A stretch of 64,000 bases of DNA, from positions 2,492,297 through 2,556,296 of the forward strand of contig CM077833.1 in NCBI GenBank assembly GCA_039720395.1, in the 5' to 3' direction. The stretch comes from Liquidambar formosana (lineage: Eukaryota > Streptophyta > Magnoliopsida > Saxifragales > Altingiaceae). The position numbers and the translations under genes were made by a program. Below the pieces are notes generated by a model that saw nothing but the letters and a program-made list of their open reading frames with translations, did no database searches and was not told the origin of the DNA. Positions 13,303 through 25,551 of the stretch are shown one piece after another (the stretch's first letter is position 1; the number at the start of each line of letters is the position of its first letter).

Positions 13303-13716
13303 CTTGAGCAATGTACTTGACAAAACCTCCACTTCACCCTAGAAAAATTCTTACCTAATCCATTTATTGATTGATAAGGAAAAAGAAAAGGTTAAGTGAT
13401 CAAGTGTATAATATACTACCATATACCATGTGTAGGACATAAGTGAAGAAACCAAAAACAACAATATATTATGATGATTCCAAGTATTTAAGGAAAGATT
13501 GATAATTGCTATCTTGTATGAAATATTCATGATCTCTCTGTCGAAAATATTTAGTGGTTAAAGAAAGATGAGGTTGAACACAAGAATGCAGGATGTTATG
13601 TTTTTAATTAGGAACTTAAGTTATTCTTCCAAATTCAACATTATTAATAATATCAACTCAATAACATTATTAACTGCACCCCCCCTGTTCATCCACCACA
13701 AAGTATTTTCTAAGTC
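13303..13716. other. Upstream region of the TNP2-type gene
   Basis: AT-rich, no coding frame. By position it should hold the transposase promoter on the minus strand, but I see no convincing TATA box. Confidence 0.4.
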
Positions 13717-13990
13717 TTTTTTTTTTTTTTTTTAAATCTGCAAAAAGTGAATTTTATTAAATGGAAATAGGAGAACAAGAGGTAGACACATAAACAACAA
13801 TAGCATCACACCCCACCAAACACACCAACCAGCAAGACTACACTAGACAACAATACAAGCCCCAAACCCGCAACATATATGACTACTCAAGATAAAACAA
13901 AACCCTACACCCGACTGAAGCAAACAACGCCCTAACCCGCAATCTGCTACAAAGGCCTTCTTAGGAGGGATATCCTCAAAGATTAGATTT
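13717..13990 (-). mobile_element. Probable 5'-truncated retroposon (LINE-like 3' end)
   Basis: On the minus strand this stretch ends in an AATAAA signal (TTTAATAAAATTCAC), then about 25 nt later a run of 17 A (plus-strand T run 13717-13733). The upstream part is GT-rich and non-coding, as in 3' tails of plant LINEs. I found no clear target duplication and the left limit is approximate. A processed transcript of another kind is possible. Confidence 0.4.
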
Positions 13991-16900
13991 TCATGTAGCA
14001 AATTCCTGGCCTTGAAATGCAACTACTTTGGCTACCAATCATGTGTATAAACTACTTTATTTTATTTTATTCATACTTCCCATCACATCATTTTAATCTC
14101 GAACAATATTAATTGAAGTAAAAGTAGTACAACAGGGTGTAGAAACCTTCCCCACAAAGGAGAAGGGAAAAGAAAGTTTTAATCCAATTCTGAAGCGAGG
14201 GAAAAGCTAAGAGGGAACTGATTGACCACTAAGTTTCCAAGGTTAAGCTCACTTCTATTCAAGGTAAGCCACCTCAACTTTACAGTACTCAAATACAACA
14301 AAAACAACCGGATGTGGACAACTTCTCTGAAGTATGGGTCCATGTCCAAGGTTACAGAAGGGCTGAGAATCACATTGGAGGAGTCAACCTCTAAGATTAA
14401 AAAGGTTAAACATTGAAGGGCTATATATCAACACTCAAATAACCTTACTTTCAACATTCCATGCCAAACATTTAGGGGCATTTGATGGTACGTGGAATTT
14501 TTTTTTCAACATCCCTTGGGGCACAAATCATCTTTTAACATGTGTGCATGCATGGTCATCACAAATATGGTAAACATAAATTTGGAAAGTCTATTCTTGA
14601 ATTTTTCAAAGTGATAAGCACTACACGAAACACAAAGGAATGCTTTCATTTTTATGTGGTGTCTAAATGCATTCCAAACAGTCTAATAGCCTTCATCATA
14701 TGTTCCAAAGCGTTGATTTGGCATTCAAAATGGGGGAAAAGAAATAAGGGGAACGAACCAGATTGGGAAACTTCACAAAATGATATGACATCCAATTAGG
14801 TAAATTTTTGGTAATGAAAATCTCATTGAACCCATAGGAGATTAAGGCATAATTTCAGTATAAATATTACCACACAAGCTGGGACATAACATGTAATCCA
14901 CTTCCAACAGGCAGCAGCTCCCTGCTTCGGCCACAAGGTTGGCATAAGCAGGGTGATGAAGAAAACCATTAGCAATAATAATAGTTAATAGGTCTATATG
15001 GAATTTTGAACTTCTAGGTTCTAGCAGTCTCAAATACAACACATAAGATTATATATTCGGAAATAAATAAATAAGTAGGACCATGGACATGCAGGATCCA
15101 AAACTAAGCCAAACATATCAAGACTAGTGTAAAGATAAAAATTAACAATACCATAGGAGCAACAAGAAGCAAGCACTTGTTTACCAAAAAGAAAAAAAAA
15201 AGAAGCAAGCACTTGAATCAGGTAAGTCAGCAAGATGAGCCATAAATTCATAATCTATATGAACAAAAATGCAAGACATGCTTAAAGCCAAGCCACAGTC
15301 CTTTCCCCAAGTTCCACTGTAAAAGTTTGCTATTTCATTCGCAATAAACCAAATCATGGGAATCTCCAGTAATCACCAGCCAGCCATATAAATTAAACAC
15401 ATCCAATCATCATTCCCAAACGAAGAGCAACTCTCCACTTGCCTGAGGCACCAATGTAGTTGGCTCTACATTTAATTTTCAAGGAGAGCCAATCTCTGCA
15501 ATTAACTTTTTGTTCAAAAGAATAACATAGGTGCTTGTAGGTACGAACTACATCATGCCAAGATCACAGCACCAATTCACAGGGCAATATGTGATCAGTA
15601 CCTGAAGAAATGGGGAAAATAGACTTCTGAATTAGTGAGTAGTTTATGCTTCATTAAATGTTATGACACAACCATGATTTGATTTATTAACAAGAAAAGA
15701 ATAAACCTTGACGGGGTACGCATTTGAGGAAAGAACTAAGCCAACTCAAAAAAATGCCTGATTTTTATGTAATAATACAGATAAGAATAAATGCTTCACT
15801 TTAAGCAGGTGCATTGCATGTGCCTTTTCACCAGTATCGCTGGATTCATTCGACTACTAAGGGCAAATTACAATGTCACATTACTAAGAATGCAATCATC
15901 AAATCAAAGCAAAATTTGAAATTATGCTAGGTCAATAACTTGATGAATGGTAACAACACAGAAATAATATCTTAAGTACCTATGTAGAAAATATAATCTA
16001 AGGTTCCCGAGAATGCTGGTTTAAAGTTCGTGAATAGAGGCTCCTTAGTTTGAGAGTTCATCTTCCTCCTTTCTCATTCCTCAACCCTCCCTGACTGGAG
16101 TAAAGATGAATATGCGCTTACCTGGAAAAGAATCCCTCCTTTCTCGTTTCTCTAAGTTGCACGAGCAATTATGAATTGCAGGTACTAGGTTATAAACCAA
16201 CTGGTTGTAAGACCGACATGCCAAAGGACACAAAGCTCTAGGACCTGACCGAGCTTCTGACACTGTTTTTATTTTTATTTATTTTTGGTTACCCAATTCC
16301 AAAACCCAAAAAAAAAATAGTAATCTATATATATATGCTGTGATGCATACACATACACTAATATAAGTAAAAGCACCCCCAAAACTTGCTACTTTTCCCC
16401 TGGACCATCTAAATGAAACTACTCAGAAACATTAGTTATAGTAGCTAGTGCACAAAATGTTTTTTTAATACTTCATATACTGTCTACTTCTGCTTTGACT
16501 AATTAAGGCAGTATAATTTCTGTGAAGTCTATCTCAAGAAAACAAAAGAATGACTAGCATAATTCTTTTTTCTTCAAGGGAAAAAAAAAAAGAAAAAAAA
16601 AAGGAAATTTGTTCTTGCTTTAGCTTTCTAAGTGGAAGAAAAAATACAGGAAACTTTTCTTGAGCTAGAGAAAGATAGAAAATTTATAAGAAGATCAAGC
16701 TTTCCAGTAGTGTGGTCTTAATTTGTGTTTGTGTGTGCGTGTATTTGAGAGAGAGAGAGAGACATTGGGTACACCTTATGTTTGTCTTAATTCTTAAACA
16801 AGGATGAATTGAGGGAAACCTAGCTTTGCTTTATAAGAAACCTAGCAAAAAAAAGGACGGGGAATCTAATTTTAGAAATCAAGAGACTTAGGATTTAGAA

Positions 16901-18094
16901 GAGAACAGAAAGCAAAAAAACATAATAGCAAAAAAACAGAGCAAAAGAAATACAAAATAACCATGTAACATGATAGCAAAAAAACATAAATTCATATCAA
17001 ATGAGAACAGCAACTTAAAGGATTGGGCCAATCTCAGTTTTGAGCGATTCTAGGCTGGTAATCTGGGTGGAGGAGAAGTTTGTGCTGCTCTAAGAAATTA
17101 AGACGGTTTGTGACATTGAGAAAAAGGGTTTTGAAGGCAACTAACAAAACCCTTTCATTCATTTCCATCCTTGTTTTCCGAGATCCAAACTGAACATAAA
17201 GCAACCCCCTAAAGGCAAGTAGCTCACTGCATGCTGGTATATACAGAGATGGATATGGAGAAAGAGAGTTCTAGAGGGGAAAATGTGTTTCGTACAGGAG
17301 TATGTAGCCCAAGGGACTGCTGCCCAATTTACGAGCATCGCCTCTCTCAGTGGTCAGATGGGTCTCCCAAAACCACCACTCGCCGACCACTTTTCAACCA
17401 CTCCACGCCATCGTTACAATCTCCCCTTAGCTTTATCTTTTTAATGGAAAAATCAGAAAAATCAGAAAAATTACAGAACACAGCAGGTCCGAATCAGATG
17501 AAAAATCAGAAAAATCAAAAAAATTACAGAATGCAGCAGGTCATAATTCCTAAAATCGTATAAGAAATAATGGAAAAACCCTTTAAAATCGTGAAAGGAA
17601 TAATGGAAAAAAAAACCCCTAAAATCGTGTAAGGAATAATGGAATAAAAAAAAAACCCTAAACTTAGTATTTTTCAAGATTAAGGAGAGAACAAACCAGC
17701 CACTATCGTCCGCGAGTTCAGCCTTGGTTCACATTTGGAGCAGATTAGCGATGGACTCGATCTGCAGATGAAGAGAGACAGAGAGCAAGAGAGGAGATGA
17801 AACAGAGGTTGTGTGAGTGCGTGGGAGAGATTTACCAGCCAATAGCTATAGAGAGGGTGAGACGTACCTCACAATGAGCGCCGACGAGGGCTGGCGACGA
17901 CGAGGGCTGGCGACGACGATCGGCGAGTGGATCTGATAGTGGCTGGATCGGTGAGTGCTGTTAGAGAAAGAGAGAGGAGAGAGAAAGAGGTATGGCAGTG
18001 AAAGAAAAAATAAAATAAAAGAGGGAAGCACCCAGCGCGGGAACACCAAAAAAAAGACCCGCTCAGTATTACCCTGGGTATTAATATTATATTT
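13991..18094. other. 4.1 kb of unexplained CACTA interior, possible captured host DNA
   Basis: No long open frame and no transposon motif. It is much less AT-biased in places (15300-15650, 16080-16260, 17000-17420, 17690-17960) than the rest of the element. It holds a (GT)n/(GA)n tract at 16722-16763 and a purine-rich repeat around 17440-17650 (AAAAATCAGAAAAATC, then TAAGGAATAATGGAAAAA units). It may be the 5' untranslated and intron region of the transposon's transcript, or host gene pieces picked up by it; I cannot identify any. Confidence 0.4.
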
Positions 18095-18355
18095 TTTTTT
18101 AACAACGTTTGAGGGATGTTGTGTAAAGCCCCATTTTCAACAGCATTTTTGGAAACGTGGTGAAAAATCACAACATTTAACCCCACGTTGTCATTGTGGT
18201 TTTCTACCACATTCATAGCAAACGTGGTTAAATGTGTTCATACAAGGTACATTAACAACATTTTCTAAATAAATGTTGTTAAAAATACCCTTTAACAACA
18301 TTTTTGGCAAAATGTTGTTAATATAATGTTGTGAAAGCCCTATATTCTTGTAGTG
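18095..18355. repeat. CACTA subterminal repeats and right terminal repeat
   Basis: ACAACGTTT, ACAACATTT, AACAACATTTT and AAATGTTGTT copies, with CACGTTGT/AACGTGG variants, end in the terminal repeat at 18337-18355 (TCTTGTAGTG). Fewer copies than at the left end. Confidence 0.88.
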
Positions 18356-18358
18356 TCT

Positions 18359-19812
18359 GTAGGATAAAACCGGCCTTTCTATTAAATACTTCAGAGGATC
18401 CATATGACTTATCAAGAGAACCTCATAAGACATCATATAGTGACGGAGTTTCTGAGTTGCCCACACCAAAGCCACACAAGCCTTTTCTATGGCATTATAC
18501 TTCACCTCATAGTCTGTCATCTTCTTGCTAAGGAATAAATGGCATTCTCCTTCTTCGACCCCTCGAGGTATTGAGCTAGTATGGCTCCCATCACGGTTTC
18601 AGTGACCATCAAGTATAACAATAACGGCTCACTTTGTCACGGGGGAACTAGAATTGGTGGATTACTCAAATACCTTTTAATAGTCTTAAAAGCTTCTTGA
18701 CATTCTTCGTTCCATACCTTCAGCACACCCTTCTTAAACAATTTAAAAATTGGCTCACATACCATAGTCAAGTTAGCGATAAACCTGCTTATGTACTGAA
18801 TTCTCCCCAAAAAGCCTCAAATCTGCTTTTCTGTGCTAGGCGGCTCCATCTCCAGAATAGCTTTGATTTTCCCTGGATCAACCTCGATTCCTCTCTGAGT
18901 AATCATGAACCCTAATAGCTTGCCCGCAGTGACACCAAAGACGCATTTATGAGGATTCAATCGCAGGTTGTACTTCTTTGCCCGCTCTAGGAATCTTTCT
19001 AGTGCCATGAAATGTCCTTCTCGATCCACGGACTTCACGATCATGTCGTCCACATACACTTCTACCTCCTTATGAATCATATCATGTAGCAAGGTTGTCG
19101 CAGCTCTTTGATAGGTAGCCCCGGCGTTTCTCAAACCAAAGGGCATCACTTTGTAGCAATACGTTCCCCACTGTGTGATAAAAGCTGTTTTCTCCATATC
19201 TTGCAGCGCCATCTTTATCTGATTGTATCCAGAAAACCCATCCATAAAAGAGAGAAGTGCATGTTCTACAGTGCTGTCCACCAACACATCAATGTGGGGC
19301 AAAGGAAAATCATCCTTAGGGCTTGCTGCATTAAGGTCTCAAAAATCCACACACATCCTTACTTTTCCATCCTTTCTAGGCACCGGCACTATATTAGATA
19401 ACTATTCTGGATACTCCACTACCTATAGGAACCCTGCATCGAGTTGCTTGGTTACTTCTTCTTTTACCTTCAATGCCCATTCAGGTTTTAATCTTCTCAA
19501 TTTTTGCTTTACTGGCTTTTTAAAGGGATTAGTGGGGATGAAATGCTGCACAATGTCAGGATCTATGCCGAGCATGTCTTCATAAGACCATGCAAAGGCT
19601 GTTATGTTGGCCTTTAAGAGGGTTATCAACTTTTCTTTTTCAAGTGGCGAGAGGGTTATGCCAATTTTAATTATCTTTGGCAATTCATTTGTCCCTAAAT
19701 TGATTGATTCCAATTCATCCATGTTAGGTTCGGTGACACCCCTTTTCCTTTGCTCGACAAGCTCCAGGGGGACGTCATTCCTAGGATCTATATCCATGCT
19801 ATAAATATCCAT
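18359..19812 (-). pseudogene. Element A pol, 5' part: reverse transcriptase and RNase H
   Basis: Starts at the ATG matching B's pol (MDIYSMDIDPRND). RT blocks are readable: VDF-DLNAASPKDD region about 19310-19360, FMDGFSGYNQIK near 19230, and the YVDDMIVKS active site near 19040. The first RNase H block (YNAIEKACVALVWATQKLRHY) lies about 18430-18500. Stops near 19420 and 19390, a frameshift near 18520-18600 and other changes break the frame. It continues at 5355 across the CACTA insertion. Confidence 0.88.
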
Positions 19813-20009
19813 AGAAGAGAGGAAAGAAACATTGCAAGCAATATATAAAAGAAACACACTTCATTAAAGAAACTAACAAAAAGACACAAACTTAAAGATA
19901 AAAAGGGAAACAAAATTTGGTGCCACAACTATGAAACGATTCCAAACTCCACAATGTGGGATAAGCGGACACACTTTATTGAAAGCAAGAAAGACTGTAA
20001 CTAAGGAAC
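19813..20009 (-). other. Gag-pol junction of A (intron-like spacer)
   Basis: Counterpart of B's candidate intron. The donor-like GTAGGTTCC (minus strand, near 20010) is kept. The acceptor, TTGCTTGCAG in B, reads TTGCTTGCAA here, so the AG is lost. Confidence 0.6.
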
Positions 20010-23000
20010 CTACAAGCTACTATCAGGCAGGTCATGATCTTCTTCCTTAAGGATCTTTGCAATGGCGCCATCTTCTAGGTACCAATTGCGAAGTGGCATG
20101 GTTGCAAGGTGAACTGACGAATCTTGGTAATCTTCTACTGCTGACTCTCCCAAAGTAAGAACCATATCTTGGAATATAGTGACTATAGCCTTGGTATCCA
20201 CATGTTCTACCCAATCTTCTTTCTTCTTTCCCACAGAATTGTACCAACTTGCCAAGCTCTGAGGATTCGGCCCCTCTGTAAAGTACTTATCACAAAAAAT
20301 TTTATTTGCTAAAGCTGGATCAGAACTTAGGTAAAAAGTGCAATAACATGATGGCTCTTCCTTTCCGAATTCTTGTACACATTCAAACCCCATAGTGAGA
20401 ACGACGTCTTGGAACAGAGTGACCATGGTTTCAGAATCCATGTGCTCCACCCAATCTTCTTCTTTCTTCTCCCAATAACTATCGTTGATGGCTTTATCAT
20501 TCACCATTTCAGCGGTGAATGGACACCATTCGGTGAAGAAAATCTCGAACCCTGGGATTTTGATCTTGGTTGTTGGATTGAACATAGGCTCTGGGAACCC
20601 ACAGTACAGGAAGTCATCCCCCTTCTTGATAAAATAGCCATTCAGAGTCGGCCTTTATGGTGAAATCTTAAAGTCTGGCACCCTTCCTTCTGCTCTGGCC
20701 TTCCCCTTCTCCCTATTCCTCCTTGTCATTTTTGCATAGTCATTCTTGGTGGGCTCATATCCTAACCCAAAAGTGTAGGAAACAATATGGTTTTGGATAA
20801 AACGAGGAATTCCTTGTTGGCGACGCCCTAGGCCCATACCCGGAAAGAAATTCATTCTACGCATTATCTCACAAACATGTAAATTACCATGGGGACAATA
20901 GTCAAGGGGTATCAATTCTTCTTTTTCCAACTCCTTTTCTATGCACTACACATACTCAAACCCAGACAAGGGTATCTCAGCCGACTCTGGTTTTATTTCA
21001 TATACGGGTACTCCCGCTATTTTCAAATCATAGTCCCCTTGAAGCGTAACAAGGGCTCCCTCATGAGGGAACTTTACCTTTTGGTGGAAGGACGATGGTA
21101 CAGCCCCAGCAGGATGGATCTAAGGCCTTCCCAATAAAAAATTAAAACATAACGGCACATCCAAAACTTGAAACTCCACTCTGAACTCCGTGGGTCCCAT
21201 GATTAGAGGTAAAGTGACCACCCCAATTACTTTTCTACGAGTGTTATCATACGCCCTCACTGTCTGCCCGGATGGAGTGAAATCAGTGGGCCCCAAGCCC
21301 AAAACAGTTGCAATTCTCAAGGGACATACATTCAGCGCGGAACCATTATCAATTAAGACCGTGGGAAACCTCTTCCCCATGGTGTCAACAGTTATATGCA
21401 AAGCTTGGGAATGGCTTGGCCCACTTTTAGGTAAGTCAGCCTCTGTGAACACTATAGTGGAATTCTTCGGAGCAAGGTTTACTAGATTCACTAATCCCTC
21501 AGGAGACAAATCAACCAGAACCTGTATCTGGTTTAACAACTTTAGCACTGTCTGTCTATATTTATGAGAGGCTATAAGCAAGCCCCAGATAGTGATATTG
21601 GCATTGGTCTTCTTCAATTGTCTGAGTACTTCATCCTCTTCCTCCTGAACATCAAGGCGCTTATCTAACTCACCTAGTGGATTATTAGACTCCAAGTGCG
21701 GAGGCTTGAAATGGCGGCCCCCTCTTGTCATGTGGTCTACTTCTTCATCACTAGCCCATATGTCATCAATCTCATTTGTGTCACCCATTAGGTCATCCCA
21801 TTAAATCATGTCAATGTCCTCTATCTGTACTTCTGCAGGTATATCATCCCAACCAGTAGGAATTATGGGCTCACTTGGCAATGGATCAGGATAAAGCACA
21901 TAGTAATCAAATTTCCCTGAAGGTTCTCCTAATAACCCCACTCGAGGGTCTCCTGCTTCATACCTTTCTCTCAATTGCTGTTGGATAGACTTTTTTGGCA
22001 ATAGTAGGATCTTTTGGTTAATGAGGTCTTGGACGACCTTTTTCAACATAGCACAGTCCTCAGTATCATGGTCGGGTATACCATAGTATTGGCAATATTG
22101 ATGGGGTGTTTGGGGTCTTGGCTTTGGGAGGTGAGGTATGATAAGGCCTTTGTCACAGCATTGATAAAAGGCTTGGGTCAAGGACATGGGTAATGGCGTA
22201 TATTGTCTTACGGGTAGGCAAGGTCGAGATGGGTCAGCTTCAATGGCATTTATGGAGTTGGATGAATTATGAGATGGAAGTGGATTTTGGGTGACATTTG
22301 GGCGATTTAGAGGAGTTGGTGGTGAGATGATTTGTTTGTCAAGTAAGTCTTGGATCTCATACCTGAGGCGATAGCAACGGTTGGTTGGGTGGCCTTTGGT
22401 TTGGTGGAATTTGCAGTATCCATTCTCATTGTAGTTCTTGGGCAAAGGGTTTGGTGGTGGTCTTAGGTCGAGAGGTTTCAAGAGGCCTTGGCTTTTTAGC
22501 TTTTCAAGCACTTTCTCAAGTGGCATGTGCAACTCGGTGAATTGGCGAGGTGGATTGTTGTCATTTAGAGAGATAGGTTGAGTGGGTTGGGTTATGGCAT
22601 TGACCTCGGCATTGTTTTTCCCAACAAAATTCGGCCCGCGGCTCCTTTGGACTTCTTCTGTCTTGATTGACCCATCAGCAATAGCATCCTCAACTTGTGT
22701 ACCCGCTCCGATAAGAGCCTTGAAATTAGGGAAATAGTGAGCAAAGAGGTGCTTGTGATACGCCGGCAATAGGTTCTTAACCACCAACTGAATCTGATCT
22801 TCTTCATTCGGTCTATCTGCCATTTTCGAGGCCTTTTGCCTCCACTTTGTAATGAGAGCAAAGAAAGTCTCATTAGCCCCTTGTTTCGTGGTCTTTAGGT
22901 CCCTTCATGTGACATCCACCTCAGTATTGTACTTGTAGTGCTCCGAGAACTCATTACATATGTCCTCCCAAGTCCGGGTTCTATTCTCATCCAAGGCTAG

Positions 23001-23447
23001 GAACCACTTTAAGGTAGAAGTGGCTAAGGTTTCATGGAACATTTAAGCTAAGAGTTCATCTGTCGCTCCTCAAGGGTGCATAGCTCGTACATACATCTTC
23101 AAATGGGTCTTAGGGCAGCCCATTCCATCAAACTTTTCTAATTCTGGCATCTTGAATTGTAATGGGATACGAGCTTGAGGAAACAAAGATAGGGTACGTA
23201 CATCCACCATGTCATCTGTCCTACGGATTCCCTTTATAGCTCTCTCCAATGCTTCTACCTTACTAGCCAACACAGGATCTGTATCAGAAGTCTTCCCTTT
23301 ACTTCCCCCTTCTAGGTTAAAAATTTCAAGTGGTTCACTTCCCTTGGGCTTAGTACTTCCTCTTTCATTGGTCTTAGTGCCTTCCCCAGAATGAGTCCCA
23401 TCTTCGGTGTTATCCCTTGGGGTACGACCATTATTCTGTTCGGGTTC
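20010..23447 (-). pseudogene. Element A gag-protease, decayed
   Basis: Colinear with B's 1188-aa gag-protease but lacks the first part: the frame joins the LTR directly at the codons for PEQNN. At least six premature stops are visible against B, most as C-to-T or G-to-A changes: near 23043, 22910, 21800, 21120, 20946 and 20655. The gag core, two CCHC-like knuckles, the IDNGSALNV protease motif near 21330-21360 and the G-patch-like block near 20790-20860 are still readable. Confidence 0.88.
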
Positions 23448-24513
23448 TGTGAACCCCAGAAATTGGGCCCACGAGGGTTGACGAAAAAGAGAAGAATTGG
23501 GGTTGGGGGTTTGAAAAAAGAAAAGGAGTCGCCACCTTATTTTTTAAAGGAAACAAGGAAAACCCTAAAAATAGTTTGTTTTAGGAAAACAATTTGAATG
23601 ACTCCATAAAAAAGGAAAGGCAAAAACCAATCTTTTGGAAACCAAAGAAATCGAGGATTCAGAGACTAAGTTATGACATGGGAAGGTTCTAGGCAAAGCC
23701 TATAGGCACCTATGTCACCCTTTCGGTCTCTCAGTTCATTTGGGCTAAATCAAGATCTTTCCATACAAAAATCAGCAAGTATATCATCACAAGAATTGCA
23801 TGCATATCATATATTTCATTCATCCATCCATGCATAACAAACAAATAAAAACAGAAAATAAAGAAAAGAAAAGAGAAAAGAAAGAAATGTAGGATACTTG
23901 GATCCTAAAACGGACTTGAGCCTCACGAAGAGCGCCTACGTACCATGCAACGAAATACATGGATCAAAGTCCACGTAGTTTGATTAGAAATAGGGTTAAA
24001 ACTTAATACAAACCTATGATAAAAACCCTAGGTTTCCTTATTTGAAAAAGAGTTGAATATGATAGAAAAAACCAAGTTTGATTTTAGAAAGAACTCTACA
24101 ATATGGAAACTTTGATAAAAACCAGAATTTGTTATTGAAGGAAACCTTTGATTAGAACCATTGATTCATATTAAAAACTAACCCTAGGAGGGAGAAGAGA
24201 AAGAGTTAAGAAGAGAGGTGAATTGGGGCACCTTCATACCCACTTACCTGAGCGCAATAGCTCCAAGCATTAGCTATTTCAAGCATTGGCAGCCCTATTT
24301 GCCATAGGACTAATATCACACCTATTTGTACCCTTACATGTGCTCAAAACCATGCAAACACACTAAAATGCAAATCTGGACAGAATAGTATTCTGGCCTA
24401 AAATCATCTACTAATCATGCTAATAGCAAAAACAGCAAACTTTCATAAGCCCTAACACAATCCTAGAACCATATCATGCATAAAAACCCTAGAATGAACT
24501 AGCATGCATGCAA
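23448..24513 (-). repeat. Element A 5' LTR, U5-end piece
   Basis: Minus-strand LTR end GGGGTTCACA at 23448-23457. It matches B and E through the block with CACGTAGTTTG and GGCGCTCTTCGTGAGG (about 23925-23990) into the region homologous to B's 42280-42850. It is broken at 24513 by solo LTR C, whose TGCAA duplication is 24509-24513, and resumes at 56031. Confidence 0.85.
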
Positions 24514-24600
24514 TGTCACGACCCAAATTAATTAAGCCGTGATCAATGATAATAAAACAAGCTTTTTCTTTAATAAATCCTTTGTTAAGGCATGGATGAC

Positions 24601-25529
24601 TGTGGACCCCAGAAATGGTTAAGGCCCACAGGAGGGTTTAAAAGTCGCCAATCTGTGGACCCAGGAAAAGAGGGCCCACGAATGGGTTTGGAAAAAGAAA
24701 GGAGTCGCCACCTTATTTTTTAAAGGAAACAAGGAAAACCCTAAAAACAGTTTTGTTTTAGGAAAACAAAAGATTGACTCCATATTTAAAAATGGAAAGG
24801 CAAATGATCTTTTGGAAACCAGAGAATTCGGGGATTCGGATGCTAAGTTACGATATGGGAAGGTTCTAGGCAAAGCCTATAGGCACCCATATCGCCCTAA
24901 ACGGTCTCTTAATTTAATTGGGCTAAATCAAAGTCTTAATCACACATAAATCAACAGTTATCATCACAAGACAGCATGCATATCATTCATTCATTCATCC
25001 ATATAATCATGTAAATCAAAGAAAAAACAGAAAAAAGAAGGAGGGGGAGAAAACCTAGGATACTAAGTATCCTAGGTTTTCTCCCCCTCCTTCTTTTTTC
25101 TGTTTTTTCTTTGATTTACATGATTATATGGATGAATGAATGAATGATATGCATGCTGTCTTGTGATGATAACTGTTGATTTATGTGTGATTAAGACTTT
25201 GATTTAGCCCAATTAAATTAAGAGACCGTTTAGGGCGATATGGGTGCCTATAGGCTTTGCCTAGAACCTTCCCATATCGTAACTTAGCATCCGAATCCCC
25301 GAATTCTCTGGTTTCCAAAAGATCATTTGCCTTTCCATTTTTAAATATGGAGTCAATCTTTTGTTTTCCTAAAACAAAACTGTTTTTAGGGTTTTCCTTG
25401 TTTCCTTTAAAAAATAAGGTGGCGACTCCTTTCTTTTTCCAAACCCATTCGTGGGCCCTCTTTTCCTGGGTCCACAGATTGGCGACTTTTAAACCCTCCT
25501 GTGGGCCTTAACCATTTCTGGGGTCCACA
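24601..25529. repeat. Fold-back 5' LTR of B: perfect 463-bp inverted repeat, 3-nt spacer
   Basis: Left arm 24601-25063 and right arm 25067-25529 are exact reverse complements as far as I can read, separated by TAA. Each arm is the last 463 bp of the LTR. The pivot CCTAGGATAC-TAA-GTATCCTAGG also exists, without the long arms, in the 3' LTR at 43179. The outer ends are TGTGGACCCC and GGGGTCCACA. U3 and most of R-U5 are missing. The arms share at least four differences from the 3' LTR (for example GCATCC against GCCTCC). Confidence 0.95.
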
Positions 25530-25533
25530 GAAC

Positions 25534-25551
25534 TGGCGACTCTGCTGGGGA
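25534..25551 (+). other. Primer binding site of B
   Basis: TGGCGACTCTGCTGGGGA begins four bases after the LTR end. It is the expected position for the tRNA primer, and the form resembles the tRNA-Arg type site reported for Ogre/Tat elements. The tRNA match was not tested. Confidence 0.7.

Larger units (their letters stand above)
5356..18355 (-). mobile_element. CACTA (En/Spm) DNA transposon, 13.0 kb
   Basis: It starts CACTACACCAAAAAAGGCC and ends with TAGTG; the right end in reverse reads CACTACAAGAATATAGGGC, an imperfect terminal inverted repeat. The 3-bp target duplication TCT sits at 5353-5355 and 18356-18358, as expected for CACTA elements. Removing the insert rejoins element A's pol exactly as in B. 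Both ends carry dense ACAACATTT/AAATGTTGT repeats. It has two minus-strand genes: TNP2-type transposase (13302-9539) and a Transposase_24 (TnpA-type) gene (9257-7990). Both have lesions, so this copy is probably not autonomous. Confidence 0.96.
1..24513 (-). mobile_element. Element A: decayed Tat-lineage Ty3 retrotransposon (main block)
   Basis: Minus-strand relative of element B. From right to left it has the end of a 5' LTR, gag-protease, RT-RNase H-integrase, then an antisense (plus-strand) DUF7745 gene that begins just inside the window; the rest is off the left edge. Gag-pol is broken by many stops. It has been invaded by a solo copia LTR, a CACTA transposon and a solo LTR (C). Beyond C its 5' LTR continues at 56031-56729 and 59778-60652. 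Tat assignment rests on the second (archaeal-type) RNase H, the extra antisense gene and the long LTRs, as in B. Confidence 0.9.

Noticed and set aside
16081..16263. A 60-aa frame in the CACTA interior
   Set aside because: No homology recognised and no neighbouring exon; kept only as part of the possible captured DNA.
24619..25511. Two identical 84-aa frames and a similar one at 43378
   Set aside because: They fall inside LTR end copies and have no family resemblance.
24601..25529. Reading the palindrome as a simple assembly artefact
   Set aside because: Matching ATGAC at the outer end of the palindrome and after the 3' LTR is hard to explain by misassembly. Not excluded until reads are checked, so listed as a test.
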